Assembly: GCF_932526225.1 (NCBI RefSeq)
Contig: NC_064045.1
Location: 14,936,442 to 15,000,441, forward strand
DNA length: 64,000 nt
Source: Nematostella vectensis
Lineage: Eukaryota > Cnidaria > Anthozoa > Actiniaria > Edwardsiidae
Reading direction: 5' to 3'
Notes under the pieces: generated by a model
The model's database searches: none
The model's input: only the letters and a program-made list of their open reading frames with translations
What the model was told of the DNA's origin: nothing
Shown: positions 10,547 through 21,478 of the stretch, piece by piece
Layout: each line of letters opens with the position of its first letter
Position numbering within the stretch: the stretch's first letter is position 1
Program-made: the position numbers and the translations under genes

Positions 10547-12604
10547 TCATCTTAGAAGCAATGGGCACACTTTGAAGATGAAGAGTTCAGATGTGATGGT
10601 CAGTACGATGCAGATGATAAAGAGAAAGAAGGAAGGTCCTACATTAGTCCCTGTTGGAAGCTTGAAGGCCCGTCCTCCTATCTCTGGCATGTGGAATCCT
10701 AATGGGAAGGTCAGCGCGGCAAGGCAGAACACAATCACTGCAATAAAACAGCAGTTTAGAAGAGAATAATTGCATATCCTTGTACAGTAGACCCTGCACA
10801 ATGACTGCATAGCACGGCACCTCGAAAAGTGGGAGCTGAAGTCTTGAAAACTCAAGACATTAAAAAGAAAACATACATAAGTGGGGGACTCAAGACCCCC
10901 CTCTCTGAGGCCCTTCCTCTTGGATCCTGCCTCTCTGTGGACTATTTTTTGTGGTTGCTAGAGGGAAAGAGTGACCAGGGCTGATACTTACACATATTTG
11001 CGACTGTTTGAGGGAAAGAGTTCTAACTGTTCTTGATACTTACATATATTTGCGACTGTTTAAGGGAAAGAGTTCTAACTGTTCTTGATACTTACATATA
11101 TTTGCGACTGTTTGAGGGAAAAAGTTATAACTGTTCTTGATACTTACATATATTTGAGACTGTTTGAGGGAAAAAGTTATAACTGTTCTTGATACTTACA
11201 TATATTTGCGACTGTTTGAGGGAAAAAGTTATAACTGTTCTTGATACTTACATATATTTGCGACTGTTTGAGGGAAAGAGTTCTAACTGTTCTTGATACT
11301 TACATATATTTGCGACTGTTTGAGGGGAAGGGTTCTAACTGTTCTTGATACTTACATATATTTGCGACTATTTGAGGGAAAGAGTTCTAACTGTTCTTGA
11401 TACTTACATATATTTGCGACTGTTTGAGGGAAAAAGTTATAACTGTTCTTGATACTTACATATATTTGAGACTGTTTGAGGGAAAAAGTTATAACTGTTC
11501 TTGATACTTACATATATTTGCGACTGTTTGAGGGAAAAAGTTATAACTGTTCTTGATACTTACATATATTTGCGACTGTTTGAGGGAAAGAGTTCTAACT
11601 GTTCTTGATACTTACATATATTTGCGACTGTTTGAGGGAAAGAGTTCTAACTGTTCTTGATACTTACATATATTTGCGACTATTTGAGGGAAAGAGTTAT
11701 AACTGTTCTTGATACTTACTTCCAAAAAATGCAATCCACCTTGCAGGAGACATGAGGTGTGGTTTCCATAGCGATGACACCAACAGACAACATGCCGTTG
11801 TCAAGAGCATGACTCCCAGAATGATGAAGATTAGGGCTGCCATCCACTCGTTGGGCAGGTCAGGCGAGACGCATACCTCTGGCTGTCCCTGTGACTTTTG
11901 ACACATGACCACCAGACCAAGATGAACAGAACCTGAAAAAAATAGATTACAGTAAAGAAGAACTCCTAGAAACAATACAACTGATCATTATATATATCAC
12001 GGGCAGCCCAAAGTATTAGTTTGTCAGTGTATGGGCCTCTCACCTCTACTGAAAGGGGATCAATTCCAACCAAAATATTGTTGCGATGATATTGCTACAG
12101 TATTGTAGTAAGAAAGGCCTGGTTTTAGGAATCCAATTCTTTTCAAAGCTACTTAAAAGCGATACAGCCACCAGACCAGGCGATAGCTCTTACATCATAA
12201 TGATAATGAACACGCGTAAATTGCATTATATTAATATTATTATGGTGCATGTTGCTATTATTATGCTTGTGTATTGACATCGGTGTCAGAATGCCTTGAT
12301 ACCATAACTACATAAGTAACAAATAATCTTGGTCAAAGAGTAAATCGATGCATTGATAATAATGCAAGCAAGACATTTTCCAGTTCGATAATTGATTGGT
12401 GAACCGACAATGGGTAGTTTATGATAGCGAGATGTGCTATTTCAAAGGATAACTTTGTGTTTAAAAGATAAAACTGCATAAATTGTAAAAAAAAAACTCA
12501 CCTGAGAAGTCATTAACCACCCAGAGCGGCTGGCAAAGGGCAGAAATCGCGCACACATCAGCAGCGAAGCAAAAAAATCCGCCAGCAACCACAAACTTAT
12601 CCAT
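10547..12604 (-). CDS. MOSMO: MOSMO-like four-pass membrane protein, copy A, three exons
   Basis: Exons 12502-12604, 11720-11932 and 10547-10737 join in phase to 507 nt, giving 168 residues (human MOSMO is about 167). The protein starts MDKFVVAGGFFCFAADVCAI. It has the family PEVCVSPDLPNEW motif in the second exon and FPLGFHMPEIGG, then KLPTGTNVG, in the third. Four hydrophobic segments are evident at about 5-25, 78-102, 110-130 and 143-163. MOSMO (modulator of Smoothened) works with MEGF8 and MGRN1 to lower surface Smoothened and damp Hedgehog signalling in vertebrates; the same role here is inferred. Exon lengths (103, 213, 191) are identical to copy B, so the pair arose by duplication with inversion. 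Intron 2 holds a donor-bearing minisatellite. Confidence 0.92.
10985..11720. repeat. 52-bp minisatellite in MOSMO-A intron 2, with higher-order structure and donor copies
   Basis: About 14 units. On the gene strand each has GTAAGTATCAAGAACAGTTA, the same 20 nt that follow exon 2 of MOSMO-A. The array therefore amplifies a consensus 5' splice site. Diagnostic variants (tttgaga versus tttgcga; aaaaagttat versus aaagagttct; gactatttg) repeat in the same order six units apart. This suggests a second duplication of a block of about 312 bp. Confidence 0.93.
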
Positions 12605-13041
12605 AAAAACAAGAGGTGGATAGATGGTCTCGAATTAAAACAATTTTAAGATGCTTTTACAACATTTTTCGCTTAAACTACAGCTGTCCATGTTATCAGC
12701 TCTGCAGGAGTTGCATAGAAAAAAAAAATATTACATGTTTTGGAAACGATGTTATTCAGTCACAATGCTAGAAGAATCGTATGTTCTCAAGTCATGCAAA
12801 TAATGCCGAACAGCGTCGGAGAAGCCTCGTAGCTGCCGATCACTCGACGGTCGACAAACCTTTGAGACGGAATCAGGACAGTCGATAATTGATCGGCAAT
12901 AAAATTTTACAAACACATTTGTTTTGTTCTGCGTTCAGGCGGAAGCGAAAACAGTTCTGTGGAAAATCTCTCTGTAAATAAGCACTATGTAGAAGAACAA
13001 AGGTCCGGCTTACAGGTCTTTTGTGAGTGTATATTAACAGC
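12605..13041. promoter_or_regulatory. shared intergenic promoter region of the MOSMO pair
   Basis: The two MOSMO start codons face away from each other across 437 bp that contain no other open frame of note. Co-regulation from a bidirectional promoter is inferred from the geometry. I see no obvious TATA element that favours one side. Confidence 0.55.
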
Positions 13042-14817
13042 ATGGATAAGTCGGTAATCGCCGGTGGAATTCTGTGTTTCATCGCCGATGTTTTCGCCAT
13101 CGCTTCCATCGCTACCCCTGAGTGGATCGTGAATCAGTTCGCGGGTGAGTAAAAAGCTAGCAAGACATGTTTGACTTTTTAGCGCTTAGGTTTCCGAAGT
13201 CCAGTCGACTTATATTAAACGCTATGCTTGTTGGTTGAATTTATTCATTTGTTTTTCATATTGGTAGGGGTGGGGTGGTAGGTTGCACCTGCCAATCACC
13301 CTAAAGCCTCGAACTTACTTAGATGAGATTCGAGAGTTCCAACTCTCATGTCCATTTGCCTCTCAGGCACTGTCATCCACTCTCACGGACTCTCATTCAC
13401 TTTGAATATGTTCAAATTCAGCAAGCAAACATGCGAGTTGATGAGCGTGAAAAGTGATGAATCCTGAAGTCAAATAATTATTTGACAAAAAAGTGATAAC
13501 TCTCATTAACATTCAAAGACCATTTGATCAGAAAGCTAGAAAGAGTAGAAGTCTCATCTACTATCACATGAGCGACAGAAGCATAAATTATTTTGGGGGG
13601 GGGTTGGGGGGGGGGGCACAATAGTATTTTTTTATCTCCGACCCCACCCCCACCCCTCTGTTTCTCCTTCAAAGGGTTCTACAATATTTACGCTATTGAC
13701 AATATTAAAATCTTAATTCTGTATATATACAGATTTATTTTTTCTACTGAGAAAAAATATTTGGAGGAGCCAGTGCCCCTCCCCCATTCCTGCCCATGTC
13801 TCATTTCCATTTGATCAAGGCTTAAGACTAAGTGTTTCCTTTTTAGCAGGGTCTATGCGTCTTGGTCTTACCATGACCTGTCATCAGCCCCTCACTCAGC
13901 CAGAAGTGTGTGCCAGTACTGAGCAGCCAAGCGAATGGCTCGTCACGACAGGATTAATTAATATCGGCATTGTGCTCCTCTCCATGGCTTGGCTATTCCT
14001 TCTCTTCTCTGCACGCCAGAGGCATTTGGTGAAGTTCGGGAGGTGGTTCATCTTTACTGCATGTAAGTCCACCTTAATAGATAATAGGCTCATTTAGATA
14101 AAAGATGCCAGGAATAGAAAGGCAACTTACGCGTTGCACCCATGTTACTTGCCACCACCTCAGTGCGCACATTGTATTTGATGCTTTTTCACATCTGCCC
14201 CAGGAAGCAAAGCGGACATCCTCTTGCCAGCATCATATATCTCCTGTAAAACACACATGAAAACAACAAATCAGCATCAGAGAGCTCTACGAAAAAACAA
14301 AACCTGTTTTAAGATGCTGCTAAAAAAACACCAAAAATCTAAAAAGATCTGAAAAAACACTTATTCAAGACGAAACTGCATCGCCGACCGTAAACTCTTA
14401 CACTGCCCTGCTCAGGCACAGGCCAAGATTTGTTAAGGGGAGATCAGCCTAGTGCGGCTTGAGATCAGTCAAAACTTAAATCTAAGATTTAATACAGTAT
14501 TTGTGCCATTTGTTAAACATTAACCTTACAAATCTAAAGTTAAAACTTATTTGCATTTTATCTTACAGTAACTTTCACAGTAACTTTACAAATCTAAGGC
14601 TAACCTATTTGTACGATTTTTCACAGTAATTTTGTTCAATCTGGCTGCCCTGGTGTTCCCGTTGGGTTTTCACATGCCAGAGATTGGAGGAATGCCCTTC
14701 AAGCTGCCAAATGGGACCAATGTTGGACATTCATTCATACTGTTTGTGTTCTCTATCATTTTGACAGTTACATCAGAGATGTTTCTTTTTAAAGTGTGCC
14801 CCCTTTTCATCAGATAG
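13042..14817 (+). CDS. MOSMO: MOSMO-like four-pass membrane protein, copy B, three exons
   Basis: Exons 13042-13144, 13850-14062 and 14627-14817 give 168 residues. The protein starts MDKSVIAGGILCFIADVFAI, then ASIATPEWIVN, closer to the vertebrate start (ADIFAIASIANPDW) than copy A. PEVCASTEQPSEWLV and FPLGFHMPEIGG, then KLPNGTNVGHS, follow. It shares intron positions, phases and exon lengths with copy A. The exon 2 acceptor is a tandem TAGCAG (NAGNAG), so isoforms with or without one extra alanine before GSMRLG are possible. The expected role is membrane-level damping of Hedgehog/Smoothened signalling, inferred from the vertebrate protein. Because copy B is the more vertebrate-like, copy A may be the more derived paralogue. 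Confidence 0.93.
14131..14243 (-). other. antisense exon-like segment inside MOSMO-B intron 2
   Basis: On the minus strand a good acceptor (TTTTACAG) precedes a segment that reads EIYDAGKRMSALLPGADVKK and then stops. Shifting one base at the run of five A restores a frame reading YNVRTEVVASNMGAT up to a GTAAGTT donor. No single frame crosses the segment, so it looks like a decayed exon or gene fragment. I do not recognise the family. Confidence 0.3.
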
Positions 14818-15199
14818 AATATGTTTATGGGTCACAAAGCTATTCTAGTTTTAGACTGAAGACAATAGGACCCTAGTGCTGTGCATGTACATGCCCAGGA
14901 ATCACTGAGAGGGAGATGCAGTCATAGGTGCTATCACCCTTCGGGACCCAGGGTGTCGCGGAGATCAGGGACAGAAAGCGTGCTCTTTCTTTTGTCTTTG
15001 CCAGTACATATGGTTCCGGTCTCCACGTCACCCGGGGTCCCCGAGGATGTGTCGTGTAAAATGGATAGTATTTCATGATTCTTCAATAAGAAATAACTCA
15101 CTTTTTGTCAGCCTGGGGGGGGGGGGGAGGGCTGCTTGTGTGCACCCTGGGTACCCCCCTGTGTAGGCACATGGTGTGCGTGTTAGTAATCAGTTACTA

Positions 15200-15895
15200 A
15201 CAAACATGGCTGCCATTCATGTGGGCCTGTGGGTCATGAATAGGGGACTGGGCCCAAACATGGCTGCTATGCATGTGGACCTGTGGGTCATGAATGGGGG
15301 ACTGGGCCCAAACCTGGCTGCCATGCATGTGGGTGGGCCTGTGGCTCATGAATGGGGGCTGGGCCCAAACCTGGCTGCCATGCATGTGGGTGGGCCTGTG
15401 GCTCATGAATGGGGGACTGGGCCCAAACCTGGCTGCCATGCATGTGGGTGGGCCTGTGGCTCTTGAATGGGGGACTGGGCCCAAACCTGGCTGCCATGCA
15501 TGTGAGTGGGCCTGTGGCTCATGAATGGGGGACTGGGCCCAAACCTGGCTGCCATGCATGTGGGTGGGCCTGTGGCTCTTGAATGGGGGACTGGGCCCAA
15601 ACCTGGCTGCCATGCATGTGAGTGGGCCTGTGGCTCATGAATGGGGGAATGGGCCCAAACCTGGCTGCCATGCATGTGAGTGCGTGGGCCTGTGGCTCAT
15701 GAATGGGGGACTGGGCCCAAACCTGGCTGCCATGCATGTGGGTGGGCCTGTGGCTCTTGAATGGGGGACTGGGCCCAAACCTGGCTGCCATGCATGTGAG
15801 TGGGCATGTGGCTCATGAATGGGGGACTGGGCCCAAACCTGGCTGCCATGCATGTGAGTGGGCCTGTGGCTCATGAATGAGGGACTGGGCCCTCA
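15200..15895. repeat. 58-bp minisatellite downstream of MOSMO-B, about 12 copies
   Basis: The unit is gggcccaaacctggctgcca followed by tgcatgtgggtgggcctgtg and a short remainder. All frames through it are artefacts of repetition. It lies 380 bp past the MOSMO-B stop, intergenic or 3' UTR. A G-run lies just upstream at about 15114-15128. Confidence 0.92.
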
Positions 15896-16299
15896 CAGCC
15901 AAGTGCTAGATATGCTCAAGGGTCTTTGCATGCATACTAAGGGAGGGAGGGGGAGGGGAAGTCAGAAAACTTTCACCTGTGGCTATAGGTATTATATGTT
16001 TTTAATTTATTTATCACAAAAGAACACAGAATGATGGGATACATGAAATCCTGGCAAGCCCAATTTCTTTCTTGCACTCCCCTATAGATTTGTTTTGTAT
16101 TTCAGACAAAAAAAAACATTGCATTTATTTTTATATGGTAGGAAAAATATGATAAATGTTATATAAACATTTAATAGCATCTATATACTTACAGAATCAT
16201 GCATTGTTAACAAATGTTTATAGTGATAAGGTTTATTTATTTACTTACTTACTTATATATTTATTTATTTATTTTTATTTTATTTTTTCTCTCTCTCTT

Positions 16300-17600
16300 T
16301 ATGTAGTATATGTATATCAGAATGACAGAGACGTGCTATGTAGCAAATGTCCCCTAGGTATATGTGTATCAGAATGACAGACATATGCTATGTATATCAG
16401 AATGACAGACACGCGCTATGTAGCAAATGTCTCCTAGGTATATGTATATCAGAATGACAGACATGTGCTATGTAGCATTTGTCTCCTAGGTATATGTATA
16501 TCAGAATGACAGACACGTGCTATGTAGCAAATGTCCCCTAGGTATATGTATATCAGAATGACAGACACGTGCTATGTAGCAAATGTCCCCTAGGTATATG
16601 TATATCAGAATGACAGACACGCGCTATGTAGCAAATGTCTCCTAGGTATATGTATATCAGAATGACAGACATGTGCTATGTAGCAAATGTCTCCTAGGTA
16701 TATGTATATCAGAATGACAGACACGTGCTATGTAGCATATGTCTCCTAGGTATATGTATATCAGAATGACAGACACGTGCTATGTAGCATATGTCCCCTA
16801 GGTATATGTATATCAGAATGACAGACACGTGCTATGTAGCATATGTCCTCTAGGTATATGTATATCAGAATGACAGACACGCGCTATGTAGCAAATGTCT
16901 CCTAGGTATATGTATATTAGAATGACAGACACGTGCTATGTAGCATATGTCTCCTAGGTATATGTATATCAGAATGACAGACACGCGCTATGTAGCAAAT
17001 GTCCCCTAGGTATATGTATATCAGAATGACAGAAACATGCTATGTAGCATATGTCTCCTAGGTATATGTATATCAGAATGACAGACACGCGCTATGTAGC
17101 ATATGTCCCCTAGGTATATGTATATCAGAATGACAGACACGTGCTATGTAGCATATGTCCCCTAGGTATATGTATATCAGAATGACAGACACGTGCTATG
17201 TAGCATATGTCCCCTAGGTATATGTATATCAGAATGACAGACACGTGCTATGTAGCATATGTCCCCTAGGTATATGTATATCAGAATGACAGACACGTGC
17301 TATGTAGCATATGTCCCCTAGGTATATGTATATCAGAATGACAGACACGTGCTATGTAGCATATGTCCCCTAGGTATATGTATATCAGAATGACAGACAC
17401 GTGCTATGTAGCATATGTCCCCTAGGTATATGTATATCAGAATGACAGACACGTGCTATGTAGCATATGTCCCCTAGGTATATGTATATTAGAATGACAG
17501 ACACGTGCTATGTAACATATGTCTCCTAGGTATATGTATATCAGAATGACAGAAACGTGCTATGTAGCATATGTCCCCTAGGTATATGTATATCAGAGAC
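16300..17600. repeat. 52-bp minisatellite, about 25 copies, intergenic
   Basis: The unit is aggtatatgtatatcagaat followed by gacagacacgtgctatgtag and catatgtcccct. Each unit has CCTAG|GTATATG, an AG|GT step. A central block of about eight units (17100-17480) is nearly invariant, whereas the flanks vary, suggesting recent expansion in the middle. No gene is adjacent within 1.4 kb on either side. Confidence 0.93.
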
Positions 17601-19147
17601 ATGAAGAAGTTACAGAAAGCATTCTTTTTGTAATGACAATAACTAAAAAATATCTCAATACATTTTGATATTCTTTATTTACATAGATGCCGAATGTTAT
17701 AAAAGATAGAGAAGAAAGCTGTAGCTCTGGCTACAAATCCCATAAGGCCTCAAAAGAATTAAAAGAATTTCTGAATTTGCTGTTGTTAATTGCTGGATTT
17801 TTTTTCAGCTGTTAAGGGAAAGTTCATTTATTTTCCTGAGGGAGGGTGGGGGGGGCGGAGGATACTGTGTGTGTGTGTATTGGGGGGGGGGGGTTCGAGA
17901 CATTTTGAGGTGTAAGGGGGGCATTATAAGTGTTTGGATTTAAAGGGAGGCATTGATTCCTTTGGGTGTTGTCTCTACTTTATAATTTTATGAAGTGTCA
18001 AATCAGACTTCTTGGTTTAACTTGTCTCGATTTGGGGGCAGTTATTTGGCATGCACAATCCAGGAGTCCAGGATACGTATTTTAATACGTAAAAGGCAAA
18101 CCGGTATTCACCCTTAATACATCTTTTTTATGGTTTCCCCTATATAATATTATAAAGTGCTTATGTTCCATATTTAAATCTTTGAGTGCCTTCACTCTTT
18201 CTGAATTAATGTTTTCAGCCAATTTCTTCCCCTCCACTTTCTGTCCAGCTTGCAGCAAATCTCTTGATCGCGTTCTTTTAACATCGTCATTGCCGTTCCT
18301 TCCTTTGCTCCATCTTTCTTCGGTTTTCGGGAGGGGGGGGGGGGGCACCGAAAATATGGGGGAAGCGTCAGGGGGACATGAAAAATTTTGTTCCTCCTGA
18401 AGTGGGGGTCAACTAATTTTATTCCTTACTTTTATCAAAATCCTCACGCCCCCCCCCCCCCCCCCCCCTCGGGATAATAAATGAAGAACAAGTAAAGGAT
18501 GTTTATTCCAATCTTTTGGGCGCTTAAAGAAGCAACGACAAAAATGTTTCTTAGAAAATTCTTTAAATGATGTAAGATTTATCACTTTGCATAGTACTTT
18601 TTCAGTTTCATTAATACTAAGAAACAAACATTCACAAATTTGTCACGATTTTCCTTGTTTTCAGGCCCTCGTAGAATAAGCGCGGGATGAGTAGGCATTG
18701 ACTAACTGGAGGTGGTTTGTATTGTGAATTATCTCTAAACAACACACAGGAATGGGCTCCGGATGTCTTTATTGAAATATATACTAAAACATTCAGATCT
18801 CTATTGTATTATAATCTTATTTACAATCATTGTGATCATGAAAAAATGAATATCCCTATGCTACGATACGAACTAGTACATTCACATCACTGGCTGCCCT
18901 GGAGAGGGAGGGTGGGTAAAAAGAAATGAATTAAATCATTTTCGATCCAACTAATTATGAAAACAACTTGAATTCTTGCTTAATTGCTTGAAATGATTGT
19001 TTAAATATTTGATATTCAAACGGCTTCGATTCTTTTCAAATTGCTAAGCCCTTAGGGAGACCTTCACCCACGGTCGTGAACAAAAGTTCGTGAAAGGCAT
19101 TATTATTTGTGCATAATCCTAAGGACTGCGGGTGGCCGCTGAACGCG
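17601..19147. other. intergenic, homopolymer tracts only
   Basis: The stretch contains G-runs at about 17881-17893 and 18331-18345, a C-run at about 18450-18468 and otherwise AT-rich unique sequence. I see no gene that I can support. Confidence 0.5.
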
Positions 19148-19172
19148 CACAAGCTTGTGGCAAGAACACGAG
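19148..19172. promoter_or_regulatory. N-box cluster upstream of the HES gene
   Basis: CACAAGCTTGTG at 19148-19159 is a perfect palindrome made of two opposed N-boxes (CACNAG), and CACGAG at 19167-19172 is a third. They lie 61-85 bp upstream of the start codon. HES repressors bind N-boxes and often repress their own promoters, so negative autoregulation is a fair inference. Confidence 0.5.
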
Positions 19173-19232
19173 GGCTTTCGCGTGGAATCTTGTAAAAATA
19201 GGCCCGCGAGGGGCATAGATGTAGATACAAAA

Positions 19233-21478
19233 ATGGCTAATAACGACGAATCACGAAGAACCAATTCGGCCGTAAAAAAGGTGAGATTTTGATAGGCAAC
19301 AATAAAAAATAATATATTTTTAATGATCGTTACCCTTGTTCGGCAAAATTTGTTTAAAACGTACGTAACACATAAACACATAAAAAGCTATAAGCGAATA
19401 TAAATAAAAAAAAACACTGAATTAAATGAAAAGAGGTGAGTATGTATAACTTTTCTAAATGTTTGTAAAGGGAATTTCCCTTTATTGGAAAAAAAATAAT
19501 TATGGCATATAGCATTTTATTACAAGAATTTGTTTTTAATTCCTAATTTTCAGGCTCTACTACTGTCTTAGACAACGGTTAACACGAGTAGACAATTTTA
19601 TGGATAAAATCGAGCAACAAAATCTTGAGGAAATTTCGATCAAATAAATCATAACTAAAAATGAAACTGCCACAGTCCCATAAAAATGCAAAGGGGCAAA
19701 TAATCTAACTGTAAAAAACACTCGAGAAAACAATACCTGCCTCCCTGACAGAGCATAGAGTTGTATATATTGTTTCTATGGCAACTGTATCGTAATAGGA
19801 AATAATAATAATGAAATAATAGTGGAGAATAAGGTAACTATAACTAAAAAGTCTAAACAGTGACACTGTAGAATATAATTCTTCTGAACATATTGCTGGC
19901 TTATGTTACAGCTATCGAAGCTCAAGATGGAGAAAAAGCGACGTTCACGAATCAACACAAGTTTAAATGAGTTAAGATGTCTGCTTCTAGATCACCGACA
20001 ACTGGATGCGAGTATAAAATGTTTGCCCTATGGTATTTTCGTTTTTGTAATCTCTCATTGACTTACAAACTAAAACACATAGAACCACAGAGGACGCTGG
20101 TCCTGTGGTACCATTCTCAGCGACAGTTATTTACTGACCAACACACATAGAACCACTAAAAACGCTGGCCCTGGGGTACCATTCTCAGTGACAGTTATTT
20201 ACAGACCAACACACATAGAACCACTGAGGACGCTGGCCCTGTTGTACCATTCTTAATGACAGTACTTACAGACTAACACACATAGAACCACTGAGTGCGC
20301 TGGCCCTGTGGTACCATTCTCAGCGACAGTTATTTACAGACGAACACACATAGAACCATTGAGGACGCTGGCCCTGGGGTACCATTCTTAGTGACAGTAC
20401 TTACGTACCAACACACATGGAACCACTGAGGACGCTGGCCCTGTTGTACAATTCTTAGTGACAGTACTTACGTACTAACACACATGGAACCACTGAGGCC
20501 GCTGGCCCTGTGGTACCATTCTTAGTGATAGTACTTACGTACTAACACACATAGAACCACTGAGGTCGCTGGCCCTGTGGTACCATTCTTAGTGACAGTA
20601 CTTACGTACTAACACACATGGAACCACTGAGGACGCTGGCCCTGTGATACCATTCTTAGTGACAGTACTTACGTACTAACACACATAGAACCACTGAGGT
20701 CGCTGGCCCTGTGGTACCATTCTTAGTGACAGTACTTACGTACCAACACACATAGAACCACTGAGGTCGCTGGCCCTGTTGTACCATTCTTAGTGACAGT
20801 ACTTACGTACTAACACACATGGAACCACTGAGGACGCTTGCCCTGTTGTACCATTCTTAGTGACAGTACTTACGTACAACACACATAGAACCACTGAGGA
20901 CGCTGGCCCTGTGGTACCATTCTTAGTGACAGTACTTACAGACTAACACATAGAACCACTGAGGACGCTGGCCCTGTGGTACCATGATAAGATCTCGCAC
21001 ACTGACGGTGCAGACGAATCTACGACCGGCTTATCTGTTCCTAAATTATGCAACTTTCAGGAGTTGCAAGTTGCGCTCATGGAGAAGGCGGAGATTCTAG
21101 AAACCGCTGTACAATTCTTAAAGGAACACGGACTAGGCAGGTCACAAACACAGACCAATCACCGTCTAGCTGGATACAGCGCATGCGCTAAAGAAGTCTA
21201 CTGTCGACTGCGCATGCTTGATAATATTGACGACAGCCTGCGCGAGCGCATGGTTTCCTCCGTGTATAGCCGCTGTGCAGTCTTACAACAGACTCACGGT
21301 CCCCTTGAGTCTACGATTCTACCAGAACACGCTTCAGATCTACAAGGGCAAAATGCCGTGTTTTCTTCTACCGAATGCCATCCCCTTGGGGCATACCGTC
21401 TCTTGTCACTACAGGTCAGCGGAAACGCATGCGCAAATTGAAGGACAACGATATGGAAGCATTTGGAGACCTTGGTGA
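19233..21478 (+). CDS. HES-family bHLH-Orange transcriptional repressor
   Basis: Exon 1 is 19233-19280 (MANNDESRRTNSAVKK), exon 2 is 19912-20011 and exon 3 starts at about 21071. Exon 2 encodes the basic region and helix 1 (KMEKKRRSRINTSLNELR). Exon 3 encodes helix 2 (MEKAEILETAVQFLKEH) and an Orange domain (AGYSACAKEVYCRLRMLDN). The exon 2/3 junction is inferred: donor GCGA|GTATAA to acceptor GCAAG|TTGCG keeps frame. The bHLH frame stops at 21441 without a Groucho motif, but the next frame ends IWRPW then TGA at 21478. A 64-nt (21262-21325) or 76-nt intron would join them in frame, as would a one-base sequence error. The basic-region proline typical of Hes proteins is leucine here (KLK before MEK). 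The family acts as DNA-binding repressors downstream of Notch. AATAAA lies at 21614. Confidence 0.85.
20060..20985. repeat. 67-bp minisatellite in HES intron 2, about 14 copies
   Basis: The unit contains acacatagaaccactgagga, cgctggccctgtggtaccat and tcttagtgacagtacttacg. Unlike most arrays in this window it does not contain the adjacent exon end. On the minus strand it has CGTAAGTACTG, a donor-like word in the wrong orientation for the gene. Confidence 0.92.

Noticed and set aside
15197-15874. Overlapping frames on both strands with HMHGSQVWAQSP or GGPVAHEW repeats
   Set aside because: Artefacts of a 58-bp tandem repeat.
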